Part shown: positions 32,622-44,062 of the stretch, one piece after another
Position numbering within the stretch: the stretch's first letter is position 1
How the letters are laid out: each line of letters begins with the position of its first letter
From: Ichthyophis bannanicus
Taxonomy: Eukaryota > Chordata > Amphibia > Gymnophiona > Ichthyophiidae
Assembly: GCA_033557465.1 (NCBI GenBank)
Contig: CM066048.1
Coordinates: 18,452,305-18,516,304 of the forward strand
Length of the DNA: 64,000 bases
Direction: 5' to 3'
Made by a program: the position numbers and the translations under genes
Notes under the pieces: generated by a model
What the model was told of the DNA's origin: nothing
The model's input: the letters and a program-made list of their open reading frames with translations, nothing else
Databases searched by the model: none

Positions 32622-32910
32622 CTTTCATCTAGTTTTCTGGTCACTCAATCAAAGAACTCAATCAAATTTGTTTGGCATGATCTTCCCCTGGTAAAACCAT
32701 GTTGCCTCGGATCATTTGTTTCCAGAAAGTCCACTATTCTTTCTTTCAAGAGCATCTCCATCTTCCACTACAGAGGTAAGGCTTACTGGCCTATAATTTG
32801 TCATCTCTTCCCTATTACTACTTTTGTGATGAGGTACCACAACATCCGTTCTCCAGTCCTGTGGAATCTCTGACATCCCAGGACTTCTCATGAACTGCAG
32901 CCCCAGTGCA

Positions 32911-33828
32911 CTGGGGTAATTTTATAAAGCATTTTCTGAATGTAAAGCATGTTTTACGCATGGGAAATGGTTCCTGTAATATTCCATGTAGGTATACATG
33001 TGTGGAGGAGTAGCCTAGTGGTTGGAGCAACTGCTTACTATCTAGAAGATTAAGGGTTTAATTCCCACCGGCACTCCTTGTGACCTTGAGCAAGTCATTT
33101 TATTCTCCATTGCCTTGGAAGAGAAAGCCTAGCAATCTACTTCCAGTAATACATTGCCAAGAAAACCCAGAGGCAGTTGGGTTGCCAGGAGTTCAGCACT
33201 GACTTAATAGCACTAAAAAAAAAAATGTGTAAAAAGTAGGAGCTCAGCAACCTTGTGTCTACTTATGTGATGTGCACGAAGCTGTGAAGAGCATCTAAGC
33301 GCAATCCAGTGCAGAAAACACCAGTGATATCTGTGTCTGCCTGATTTTAGTAACACAGACGTCCCCTATCAGTGCCGGTGGCTACATCGATGTCCCCCCT
33401 TAGGAAAGTGTAGAGCGAGGACATCTATCTCATGCCAGCTAAGGGGATATCCAATAGTGTTGTAGCAAAATAAAAACATTCACTTTCATTCTCCATCAGC
33501 ATGGAAAATATAGGGGACATGAGCGTTCCTCCTTCTCAACACCCTTCAGATGTCTGTCTGACAAAACAAGCACTTTTCAGATGCCTGTTCACACCTTGAG
33601 CAGGCATAAGCTTGGATGCGGCTCAGGACATCCAGGGCATTTCTGAAATTGGGAACACCCCAGACATACCTACTCCACACCTCCATTCAGACTTTGACAT
33701 CCTCACCCCAAGGATGTCCACAGAACCAGCTTCTTAAATGGCTCTGAGGACATCTCCATGCTTTGGATGTTTCCATGCCTGTTTTCAGATATCTAAAGCA
33801 TGAATAGAGCTTCTGAAATTACCCCCAT
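32911..33828. mobile_element. MITE with GGGGTAATTT ends, containing a SINE
   Basis: The left end is ggggtaattttataaag and the right end gcttctgaaattaccccc, roughly inverse of each other. The interior 33290-33800 matches 50.2-50.6 kb in the opposite orientation. A SINE sits at 33003-33225. I could not define the target duplication, so the superfamily is unknown. Confidence 0.65.
33003..33225 (+). mobile_element. tRNA-headed SINE
   Basis: It shows the head ggaggagtagcctagtggtt, body cactccttgtgaccttgagc, gcaatctacttccagtaata and an A-rich end. The direct repeat atgtgt flanks it (near 32997 and 33226). Confidence 0.88.
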
Positions 33829-36075
33829 AACTTTATAAAATACTCATATACATTGATAGAATATGCCAACACATTTATACCTAGCCTGGAACATTTATTG
33901 CACAGCACCTATTTTATAAAGGTACTTAGTTGCCTCTTTTCAGTTGCAATAGCAGACTGAGAGGTGAAGATCTCTTGGATCAAAGTTATGAAGATGGAAT
34001 GACAGCACAACCCCAAAGCAGATATTTATTCAAACATGATGACATGCCGTTAGTGGATATATTTTGGACCCAGCACTGCTACAGATGCGATTTTTGAATT
34101 TTTTGGAAGCATTTCTGAACTATTATTGAGATTCTGTGAATGATATATTAAGAATGCTATGAGAGGAATTTTTTGCATTTGACCAGTGATGAAATCACTG
34201 AAGAGACACAATGGGTTGATTATATCCACTTTGAGTTTTGAAGGTCAATACTAACATTTCCATATTTATTTAAGGGATAGATCAATTAGTTGAAATAAGT
34301 GCATCTTGGAGCTATTTGTATAGGCATCCTGTTATAAAGTGAACCCCTAAAAATCTACTCTTGAATAGCCGTACCCCACACACCTCTGCAGAGTAACCTA
34401 GGCGATCAAGAGGCAAACCCAATTCCTGAAGCAGGTAGCGGTACATAGGAGATTTTTCATTTCTGTCTCACTGATGAACTGCAAGGATATGACCTTGACT
34501 TTAAAGAGTCCTGCCAATGCTAATGGCTTTTTCCAATCTTTTTTTTTTTTTTTCTTTTTTGCAATAGTCAAAAGGACAGTTTTGCTCTCTGTGCCAGTCT
34601 GAGATTCTTGTTGGGCTGATGAATCCTAGTCTTTCTGGGACACACTCTCCTTGAGCCCACAGCAGCATCTTCAGCCCAGTATAGCGCTGTGTCTTACACA
34701 TATGGTTCTAATAAGGTGCATTGCCCTGACTGCTGGAGCTGTCTTCTTGTCTTGCTGCCATTCACTCTGGAAAAACATAAAGCTACCATATGCAAATGAT
34801 GCAAAAAATGGAAAAATGGACACAGATTGAGAAAGCCATGCTTCAGTGCAACGGTATATACATTTGTGCATTTGAGGCATACCAATCCATTACTCTTATT
34901 ATTTAGGACGATTTAAACTGACAGTTATCACACAGGAAAGTAATTTCAGCTGTTACATGCAGGCCATGACCTGACTCAGTAAGGACTAAAGAGAGGTGAA
35001 TTTAAACAAAGAAGAGAGATTAACAATTGCAGTACAGTATAGAGGACTATGAATAAGATGGTTCACAGCCAGCATAGAATAAAACTGTGAAAAGGACACA
35101 TGCGGTTTCTGTAGCACAGAACTGGAAATAGCTCTACTGCATGGCTAGCTGTGAAATGCCGAGGTCAGAAAGACACGATAAGGGAGCATAGCTCATTCGT
35201 CGGAAGCTATACAATCAGAATAACAGTGCAGCACCAGAGAAATATCAGGATCATGACCCTGACAGAGAAAGAGCGAGCTGTGATCACCTGTGACATTCAT
35301 CATATCCCTAGATAAAAGACAGAATACCAGATGCACGGGTAAAGGAGAACTATATAAAAGTTCACAGCCCATGGGAGGGAGTCATGGTCATTGCTTAAGG
35401 GTGACACCTGGTGGCCAGATTTAGAGCCCACAATTGCATAATTCTGGAAGGGAGCCATGGAGTATAACTCCCTGTGGCACTCAACACGATGGGAAATAAC
35501 TCAGTATCTTTCTGCCACATTTTCTTGTCTCTCACTGTATTTCTTAGTACTTGAAGATCTTCTCCCTCTCAACACAATTCACAGAATAGTCGCTTGGACT
35601 GATGCCTCTATAATCAATACCGTTCTGGTGTTCTTCTTTACCACTATGTCTGGCTTCCTTGCATCCAGCTTTTTATTGGTCAGAGAGCTCCCAGGTGACT
35701 CAGATTGTATATGCTTTGCACCATTATATGGAAGGTCCTAGGTTGGGACTTCCATTCTTTGGATTGTCTGCAGAATTATGTGCTGTGAAGACAACATTCA
35801 TGGATCTTGGGGTGGATTTGTGGTCCCTGCATGGGAGTGACACCTAGATTGTTAGAGTCAGAGCTAGTGGTTGTAAGGTTTGAAAGGGAGTCAGACTACA
35901 TGGACCATGGTTCAGGGGGGTCATTACAATGATCCTTATATGTTTGGGGAGGGAGAAAATCTAAAATAGAGGAAAAACTCCTTGGGTAATGCAAATGAAG
36001 GTTCCTGGTGCCAGCCTGATTCTGATTGAGCTGGAGAGAAAAGGAACAGTAGAGAATTGAGAGATAAAATATATA
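33829..36075. other. No recognisable gene
   Basis: AT-rich sequence with scattered short frames on both strands; none shows a known motif. A 15-T run lies near 34540-34554. No repeat family was identified by eye. Confidence 0.4.
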
Positions 36076-36468
36076 CTCTAGATCAGGCATGTCCAACTTC
36101 GAACAGGTTGTGATCAACTTTTTCCGGCCAAAAGTGCCGGTGATCTACCATCATGAAAATTAAGTTTCAAGTTAGTTTCAAATTAAATTTTAACCCAATA
36201 AAGTTGGAGGATTCCCCCCCCCCCCATTTTTAATGAACCTCCTGTCATTTACTTGGATGTGATCAGCTGTTAAGCAAATTAAGCAAAAACAAAACAGAGA
36301 GACAAAGATCCAGTACGAACTGTGAGGGGAAATGGAAAGTACATTTTTTCTTTAAGTTTTATTGAGTAATAACTTTCTTTAACTTTTATTGAGTAATTTG
36401 TGTTAAATTTAGGTTGAGTATTGATCTAGGCTGATCTTGCACAATCTTTAATATTTCGCTCTTGCTCA

Positions 36469-38245
36469 TTAGTGAGACATCTGAGCCTGCATTTCATCCA
36501 CCAGCTTTTTGAAGTTGGGTGAATATTGCGTGAGGGCCAGTCTCAAGGAATCCTGGAGATGTTCATTTGTCATGTTGGAGCGTTGTGTACTCTTTGTCAT
36601 TTTCAGATGGGAAAACGCAGATTCACACAAATACGTTGAACTGAAACAGGAGTGTACAGCTTCACTGCATCTTCTCAAGTTGGGAAATTTGTCTCTAGGC
36701 ACTAGCTTCCAAAACGATTCTTGCTCAGCACGGGTCTTGAGAAAAATGTCATTTTTAAGGGTTAATATTTTGTTTTCAAGAGATGCCTTGTTCAATGAGT
36801 AATTTTTACTGATTGCAGCTGCAGTTTCTTTAATGTCCACATCTACTTTGAATGGGTATGACAAGTGCTTCACAACTGTTCCAATTATTTGGAAGTCACA
36901 GAATTTATTTTCGAATTCCTGGATAACAGAACAGATTTCTGTCACATATTTCTCGTTCTGAAAAACAAAATTTGGATATTGTCCCAGATGGTCCTGCGTA
37001 TTAGGAAAATGATCAAAAGTGTTGTTTGCAAGGTCAGTCATCATTAGGTCAAATTTGCTCTTGTAGGATGAAATTGTACTCATCTCGCCAATGCATTTGT
37101 TTTTACCTTGTAGTTCAAGGTTCATATCATTTAGTTCACCTGTAAAGTCAGCAAGAAATGCCAGATCACATAACCACTCCTCATCTTCCAACTCTGCTTG
37201 GTCATCTCCCCTCTCCTTCAAAAAACTTCTTATTTCATTCAGCAAATCACAAAATCTTTGCAGAAATTTGCGCCTACTTAGCCACCTTACATCTGTGTGC
37301 AAAATGATTTCCGTTGCCCCTTCATCAAACAGTAAGATTGAAAAGCCATCTTTGAAGTGATCTTCCATGAACTGAATTTACAATTTTGAAAGTGATGTCC
37401 ATGACAGTCTTTGTATTGAGTCTCTTGCTTGCCAAAACTTTCTGGTGAATGATGCAGTAGTAAGAAAGGAAATCTGGGAAGTTGTCATACTGTCTACAGA
37501 GGGCTATGAAACCGTTAACCTCACCTGTCATTGCTCTGCTCCATCAGTAGTGATGGAAACAAGTCTATGCAATGGAGGATTACACGTTGTCACAAAAGAA
37601 TGGAAAGAACTGAATATTTCCTGACCGGTAGTTCTCCCTTTTAAAGAAATCATTCCAAGTAGTTCTTCTTTAACACTGAAGTCTTCAAAAACTATCCGGA
37701 TAAAGACTAGTAACTGGGCTATGTCTCTTATGTCTGTAGATTCATCCAGTTGGAGTGAGAAAGCAACACAATTTGAAATATCCTCCAACAATTGTTCAGT
37801 TGTGTCTCCACACATCTTTTCTATTCGCCACACGACAGTGTTTCTTGACAATTGTACATCTTGAATAGCAGCTATGATCTCTTTCTTATTTTTAAATCCT
37901 TCAAAAAGATTGTCAGCTGCTTCAAGAAAACAATCTTTTACAAATTTCCCTTCAGTGAAAGGTTTGCATTTCTTTGCGATCAGGTTGCTGACCTTGAAGG
38001 ATGCTATGGTTGCATTGACCGAATGTGACCTTGGCTTCGCCATCAACTGTTGCTGAGTAGCCAATTTCGATTTAAGTTCTTTGAGCTTCAGTTGACGAAT
38101 TTCACTTTGGATGGAAAATCAGCATCAAACTTATTGCTATGCAGAGCCTTATAATGACTTTCCAGATTACCCTTTTTGGGCAAGGATACTGGGGCGTTAC
38201 AAATTAGACAACACCACTTGTCTTTCACCATGATGAAGAAGTAGT
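36469..38245 (-). pseudogene. hAT transposase with BED-type finger, frame-broken
   Basis: N-terminal finger (about 38245-38120): KDKWCCLICNAPVSLPKKGN then LESHYKALH, a CxxC...HxxxxH pattern. Next, 37528-38064: KCKPFTEGKFVKDCFLEA, VAFSLQLDESTDIRDIAQLL (catalytic-region DEST motif) and a TTDGA motif. 37325-37531 follows with MTGEVNGFIALCRQ and a CIIHQ motif. 36469-37368 carries HTDVRWLSRRKFLQRF, FPNLRRCSEAVHSCFSSTYL and the hATC end CESAFSHLKMTKSTQRSNMT. The layout matches ZBED5/SCAND3/GTF2IRD2-like vertebrate hAT transposases. Three frameshifts (near 38090, 37530 and 37370) inactivate it. Length and order are otherwise complete. Confidence 0.9.
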
Positions 38246-38949
38246 CCATTTCCCATTCATCATGGAAGTGGTAGCAGATTTGGCCTTCTTATATCCAGCC
38301 ACCCCAGTATAACGAACACAAGTGTTCCAAAGAAGAACAAAACTAAGTTAGTATAAACACTCGCTGAATCTGGTCCAAAACTGTCACTGTCCCAAAGTAT
38401 TAAAGATCAACAGGAACTGACGACCTCTGGATGATGAGCAATACAAGGACTGGAGATGCCAAAACCACACATGCAGTTCTAAAAGTAAAAATAAGAATTC
38501 ATCATACTGGCACCAGTAATCGAATACCACCAAACAATCATCAAAAAAACTCAAACACCTGTCCAGCAAACCAGATAAAATCAAATACGACCAAACAAGT
38601 TCAAATACCACCACATGTGATTTAATAAATTCTGCACACAGTGTAGAATCAACGCAAAGGCAAGACGAAATAAAATTGCAGAGGCAAGCAAAAGTCACAG
38701 TGGTTTGAACCAGTTTGAAGGCAAGGCATAGGCAAGTTAGAACAAAATTTGAAAAGCCTGCCAAAATCACCAAATTCTTGACACTTTGTTGTGTCTGCCC
38801 AAAAATGTTTAATGAAAGCAAACTATAAAGCGACCAATAACCAGCACACGACACAACTAATACGGTAAGTGTATTCAGGTAAAGCCCGGGTGAATGGATA
38901 TCGCCAGGTAAATAACACACTTCTAAGGGGTGTTGGGGTGGGGGCAGGA

Positions 38950-39137
38950 AAGAGTAGTTACTCACCTGTAACAGGTGTTCTCCAGGAGCAGCAGGAATCA
39001 GTCCTCACATATTGGTGATGTCGGCGCGGATGGAGCCCCCGTGCGGAGCATTTCCCCAGCTTTCAAAGAAAGCCTTTGGGAATGCAGCTCGCTTGCGCGG
39101 TCCCCTTCCCGCCCAAGGGTGCCATCTTGCTCAGTCT
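38950..39137. repeat. DIRS 2 inverted terminal repeat (recombinase side)
   Basis: Inverse of 46082-46243, through agactgagcaagatggcacc, aaaggctttctttgaaagct and gcacgggggctcc. The first ~28 bp (aagagtagttactcacctg...) are specific to this end. Confidence 0.93.
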
Positions 39138-39211
39138 GATAACATAGCTAAAAGACAGCAAAAAACAAAATAAAGTATATGACTGCAACTCCAGGGGAGG
39201 AGGGAGGGTCA

Positions 39212-39307
39212 TGAGGACTGATTCCTGCTGCTCCTGAGGAACACCTGTTACAGGTGAGTAACTACTCTTTCTCCAGGACCAAGCAGGAAGTCAGTCCTCA
39301 CATATGG
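39212..39307. repeat. DIRS 2 internal complementary region
   Basis: The left half ends gtgagtaactactctt (reverse of the left terminus). The right half starts tctccaggaccaagcagg (reverse of the right terminus). They meet near 39269. Confidence 0.95.
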
Positions 39308-39448
39308 AACTCCCCAGCTCTAGGCTACCGGGAACCCAAAGCTGAAAAAATGGCTCCCTCTTAAGAGCCTCAGCATCCGTGATAAGAATATCCTCTGAGA
39401 ATGCCTCCGTATGGTAGCCCAACACAAGGGCCGGAGGGTAGGAGTTGC

Positions 39449-40330
39449 TTAAACCTGAAAGAGATTACAGAGTACCACCTGTCCGAAAGCACTGTCCCTT
39501 TGGGACTCTCTCTTGAGGCAGTAGTGGGCTGCAAAGGTCTGACTTGAAAACCAAGTAGTGGCCTGGCAGATGTCTGCCAATGGAACAGAGCAGAGATGAG
39601 CTACTGACGCGGCTTTCACCCTGACACGGTGGGCCGTGACTCGACCCTGCAAGGAGAGGCCGGCTGCCTTGTATGCTCAGGCGATACAATCTGCTACCCA
39701 AGTGGACAAGGTATGCTTGGAGACAGGCAACCCCAGTTTATTAGGGTCAAAGGAGACGAAGAGCTGAGTAGCCCTTTGGTGCCCCTGCGTACATTCTATG
39801 TAAAAGGACAACGCCCTCTTACAGTCCAGGGTATGCAAGACTGTTTCAGCCCGGCTGGTATGCAGCCTGGGAAAGAATGTCGGAAGAACCACCTCCTGGT
39901 TGAGGTAGAAAGAGGAGACAACTTTTGGAAGGAACTTCAGATGGGTCTGTAGGACCACCCTGTTCCTATAGAACCGTGTGTACGGTCTATCAGAAACCAG
40001 AGCTTGTAGTTCACTCACACATCTGGCCAAGGTAAGAGCTACCAGGAAGAGCACCTTCCAAGAAAGGAAGCGTAAATGGCAAGTAGCCATCGGCTCAAAC
40101 GGTGGGCGAGTAAGTTGCTGCAAGACCACGTTCAAATCCCACTCAGTGGCCTGTGTATGAACCGGAGGCTTGAGCAGAAGCAGACCTCTGAGGAAGCGGG
40201 ACACCAAGGGAGAACCGACAGAGACTGTCCCTCCACTGGTGAGTGGTGCGCTGATAGAGCGCTGAGGTTGACCCGAACAGAGTTCGACTTAAGGCCTAGG
40301 TCAGACAGGTGAAGTAGATACTGCAGTACT
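39449..40330 (-). pseudogene. DIRS 2 tyrosine recombinase
   Basis: Frame 39677-40207 carries RGLLLLKPPVHTQATEWDLN and the arginine motif LTLARCVSELQALV. Frame 39449-39652 carries the HRVR box (His-x-x-Arg) in TAHRVRVKAASVAHLCS and the tyrosine segment TWFSSQTFAAHYCLKRE. A frameshift near 39670 (around DCIA/YRLS) separates them. The upstream N-terminal part (LRVNLSALSAHHSPVEGQSL-like text) is in frame 40132-40764. All catalytic blocks are present, but the frame is broken. Confidence 0.9.
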
Positions 40331-40743
40331 ACTGGCACAAGGCAGGAGAAAGGATCTTCATTGCGCTGAGCACACCACATTGTGAACCTACGCCACTTGA
40401 GGGCATAGGACTTTCTGGTGGCCTGCCTCCTAGAAGCCAAGACCACCTCCTCAACCTCCCTAGGTAGAAGTAAGGGAGCTAGCACTATCTTTTCATCAGC
40501 CAGGCCATCAGATTGAGGGATCTGAGATTGGGGTGCAGAAGGGAACCCTGATCCTGAGACAGGAGATCGAGTTGCAACCCCAGAGGGAATGGAGTTTCCA
40601 CTGCCAGCTGCAGAAGTGGAAACCACGATTGCCTCGGCCATCTGGGGGCTACCAGAATCACCGAGGCCTTGTCCTGTAGAATCTTGAACAGACTTCGAGC
40701 CACCAGGGGCGTGGGAGGAAACGCATACAGGAGGCCTGTAGAC

Positions 40744-42268
40744 TGTGATAAGGAAGCTTATCATAGTTCAGGAGGGAGCTATAATAGAGGTGAATTAGCA
40801 CTGAACAAGCAACCTGTCTTAGCTGGTAGAAATACTAAAACAGAATGTTTTCATAAAAGACTACCAGTCCCAGAATGCACCAGGTTTCAAACAGCCTCTA
40901 GAAGAGCTGAAGTGGGGAAACGTGTGTTCAATCAGGAGAGTTATGAGGTAATCCCCAATCACTCATCTCCAAGGGCAGGGCTTGATTCAGCACAGCTGAG
41001 CTGGGCTAGGGTGGAGTATCCCTCTAAACAAGTTAAAAGTAAAACATATTCTACACAGAATCAGAGGAGGAACTCAGAGCTCAAGGACAGAGAGATCAAG
41101 AAGCAGCAGCAGCAATGGGGAAGAAAGAGGAGAAAGACATCTTGGAGGTCTAAAGAAGGAGCCCACAGCAGCACGTGTGTTGGGAGTCATTCCAGAGGCA
41201 AGCATACTCCATTGGACTGGAGGAAGCCAGAGGAGTGGGGTTACAGAGCCAGGAATTCCCAGACGGCACCTTTGAGGGAGACAGCTGCATTTGGAAGGGG
41301 CCCTAAGACCAGTGCAAGAAGGTATGTGAAGAGAGACCCAGTGTCCAGGGATCTTGTTTGGAAGGCTGGACATAAAAGCTGGACTACTTATTGGCCAGGA
41401 TATCTGGAGAGGAACCCTAACAGCAAAGGAAGCTCAGGTATGAACTCTGATCTGTGCCCTAGCTCGTTACCTGGAAGACAGCAGGGAAACAAGTGTTATC
41501 CTGAGAGTGATCCACTAAGGAATTCCTCTGAGCCAGACCATGATATTGATTCTATGATATTTGAAGAAGAAGGAGATATTTTAAATGATCAGAATGAATA
41601 CATGGATTGCTCTCTGACTAGGCTGCTGTGGTAAAATACTTTCACAAATATAACAACCATCAAAAGGAACTATAACTTGTTCTTTTATCTACCCAGAAAA
41701 GTCTGCAAGAAAGCTTTAGGATAGGATTTGAGCCACGTAGAGAAAGTGAACCAGCAAAGGGGTTTGCAGCTGGCTAATTATGGGTAATTAAGCCATGCAC
41801 AGTTGCACATGAGCTCTGAAAGGAAACTTCTGTTGGTGTGTGAAAATAGAAGAAAGTTATCCTTGAAAAAGAACAGTTTTTGGTTACTTTTGGGTTTTGT
41901 TTTTGCTTTTGGAGCACTGCTAAAAGGTATTAGCAGGAGCCCTCAGAAAGACCTTTTCTGTTTCCCATCAAGGTCTTTATTGTTTGATTGCTTAAGAAGC
42001 TCAGTTGCTTATATCATGACTTGTTTTTCCTAAGTACAATACTGAAGCAAGTGTCCTTTTGTGTTACCAAGTAAATCTGTGTGGGAGAATTAACCCCATG
42101 AATAAAATATATTTTTCTTTGCTTACACTCGAGCAACACAACTCATTATTTTGTGAACGGCTGATTCTGGTATGAATGGACTACATCCCCCACAATCCTT
42201 TGCAAGTCATAATAGTATTTTGCCTTTGCCAAGACTGTGGACATTCACGCCCAGTGCCCCCGTTTACA
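40744..42268 (+). mobile_element. LTR-like insertion (probable solo LTR) in DIRS 2
   Basis: It starts tgtgataagg and ends cgtttaca (TG...CA), flanked by a perfect 4-bp repeat agac at 40740-40743 and 42269-42272. Excising it with one agac copy puts the DIRS coding frame back in register, which supports the borders. A polyadenylation signal aataaa sits at 42101-42106, about 160 bp from the right end, fitting U3-R-U5 in plus orientation. No second LTR or pol gene is present, so solo LTR is the best reading. At 1,525 bp it is long. Confidence 0.75.
40780..41634 (+). CDS. Long ORF inside the LTR-like unit, function unknown
   Basis: An open frame of about 285 codons runs within the insertion to a stop at 41632-41634 (the frame is also open upstream into DIRS sequence). 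The product is basic and polar (RRNSELKDREIKKQQQQWG, GRKRRKTSWRSK), with an acidic end (DHDIDSMIFEEEGDILNDQN). No known domain, signal or membrane segment is seen. Candidate starts include methionines at about 41115 (within QQWGRKRR-coding text, other frames) or later. I infer it may be either a chance frame in an LTR or an accessory-type ORF. Confidence 0.35.
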   Translation, partial: YNRGELALNKQPVLAGRNTKTECFHKRLPVPECTRFQTASRRAEVGKRVFNQESYEVIPNHSSPRAGLDSAQLSWARVEYPSKQVKSKTYSTQNQRRNSELKDREIKKQQQQWGRKRRKTSWRSKEGAHSSTCVGSHSRGKHTPLDWRKPEEWGYRARNSQTAPLRETAAFGRGPKTSARRYVKRDPVSRDLVWKAGHKSWTTYWPGYLERNPNSKGSSGMNSDLCPSSLPGRQQGNKCYPESDPLRNSSEPDHDIDSMIFEEEGDILNDQNEYMDCSLTRLLW

Positions 42269-44062
42269 AGACCAAGAGATCAGAAATGCATCTGCTGCCA
42301 TTCTCAGGGGATGCGGCTGTCTGGAGCAAAACCTGGGCAGCTGACGGTTCAGTGGACTTGCAAAGAGATTGATTGATGGAAGTCCCCATTGTAGAAAGAT
42401 CTGCTGGACCACCAGTGGATTTGACTGCCATTCGTGAGGCTGGAGAATCCTGCTTAGTTTGTCTGCCAAGAAGTTCTCCTGACCAAGTAGATAAACTGCT
42501 TTGAGAAACATGCCGTGTTTGACTGCAAAGGAGCAAAGGGCCTGTGCCTCCTGACATAGGAGTCTGGACCCTGTGCCCCCTTGCTTGTTCACATAGAACA
42601 TTGCTACCTGATTGTCTGTCTGAACTAAGACAGACTGGTGAGAGAGGGCATAAGAAAAAGTCTGGAGAGCCAAGCGGATTGCTCGCAGCTCCAACAGATT
42701 GATCTGCTGTGTTGCCTCCCGAGGAAACCAGAGGCCTTGAGTGCACGTGCCCCGGCAATGTGCACCCCAGCCCTTTAAGGAAGCATCGGTCGTTAGCACC
42801 CTTGTGTGTGCTGGGGCCTGAAAAGGTACCCCCTGAGAAGGTTTGGGAGATGTAGCCACCACTGCAAGGAGTCCAAAAGTGGCTTGGACACCTTTACTCT
42901 GTCTCGGAGGTTGCCTGTGGCCTGCGCCCACTGAGCTCTGAGGAACCACTGAGCAGCCCGCATGTGCAGACGGGCATTCGGAGTCACATGCACCGTGGAT
43001 GCCATGTGGCCCAAGAGCCGCAGGAAGTGCCTGGCGGAGATCTGAGAATTGCTTTGAAACTGGTTGGCCAAGTCCATCAGTCTGTAGGCCCTGTCCTCGG
43101 GCAAGTAAGCTCTTGCCTGCAGGGTGTCTAATCTTGCCCCTATAAACTCTAGGTTCTGTGAGGGGAGCAAAGTGGACTTTGTGCAGTTTATGACAAAGCC
43201 CAGATGCTGAAGAAGAGAGACAGTGCAAAGAGTGGCTTGTCTGGCCTCCTGGAGAGACTGGCCCCTAATGAGCCAGTCGTCCAGGTATGGGAAGACGAAA
43301 ATTCCCTGATTCCTGAGATAGGCTGCCAGCACTGCCATGCATTTGGTGAAAATCCTGGGGGCGGAAGTTAGGCCAAAGGGAAGTACTCTGTACTGGAAAT
43401 GGTTTCCCCCCACCACAAATCTGTGGTCTGGATGGATGAGGATGTGAGTATAAGCATCCTTTAGATCTAAGGAGCATAGCCAATCTCCCTGCTGGAGGTA
43501 GGGCAGCAGTATCCCAAGGGTAAGCATCTTGAACTTTTCCCTCTCCAGAAATTTGTTTAGGTTTTGCAAGTCTAGGACAGGCCGGAGGCCTCCTGTCCTT
43601 TTTGGTACCAGGAAGTACCTGGAGTAGAAGCCTTGCCCTCCCAGGTGGTGGGGCACTGGTTCCACTGCCTCTTCCTTTAGAAGACTTGCCAACTCCTGAA
43701 GGAGGAGGTTTTTGTGCAGAGGGAGTCTTGGAGGCTCCCCTGGAAAGTAGGAGGGGGTATCTGATGGAAGTGGAGCAAGTAGCCCTTCTGAACTATGCTC
43801 AGTACCCAGGTATCCCCTGTGATGGCTGGCCACCTGTAGGTGTACAGGGTCAGCCGACCTCCTGTGCTGAGTGGAGCCAGCTGTGGAGAAGAGGCTATGC
43901 TGTGGGAGTTAAAACCCCGCTCCCTGCTGTGCAGGAGCCGGAGCCGGCGGCTTGGGGGTCTTCTGTCTACGGGGCCCATGCCCCTGCCCCTGCCCCTTGG
44001 CCTGCTGGCCCTTTTGGGGAGCTGGAGAGGCCTGGTATTGAGGGTAGGATTTGTAGGCAGCA

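Larger units (their letters stand above)
28690..32900 (-). mobile_element. CR1 LINE on minus strand, multiply interrupted
   Basis: Pieces in minus order: 32890-32622 (RT N-terminal, SSEVPEIPQDWR-like text), 32035-31800 ([20 protein letters not shown] ... SGVPQG), 29845-29285 (FADDMKICNRVDTSEGVDN, LRFNAKRCRVMYLGCK) and 29078-28690 (C-terminal and tail). Three insertions separate them: a plus-strand CR1 end (32036-32621), an L2-like LINE (29846-31799) and a SINE (29080-29284). Frames are broken within the pieces too. Confidence 0.85.
40340..43833 (-). pseudogene. DIRS 2 reverse transcriptase-RNase H, split by an insertion
   Basis: The RT at 42793-43833 shows LVPKRTGGLRPVLDLQNLNK, SLDLKDAYTHILIHPDHR, RVLPFGLTSAPRIFTKCMA and FPYLDDWLI. 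RNase H at 42245-43228 has LTTDASLKGWGAHCRG, LELRAIRLALQTF and QTDNQVAMFYVNKQGGTGS. The C-terminal part (DKLSRILQPHEWQSNPL, INLFASPLNRQLPRFCSRQ) is cut at 42273 by the LTR-like insert. It resumes at 40743 with LLYAFPPTPLVARSLFKILQ and APRWPRQSWFPLLQL. A frameshift also lies near 43380 in the RT. Confidence 0.92.

Noticed and set aside
35457..35741. 94-codon plus-strand frame as a small membrane protein gene
   Set aside because: Hydrophobic by composition, no start context, no homologue recognised, and no splice or promoter support.
40669..40743. Upstream part of the 321-codon frame as the natural N-terminus
   Set aside because: It lies in DIRS 2 antisense sequence outside the LTR-like unit, so it cannot be part of an ancestral LTR ORF.
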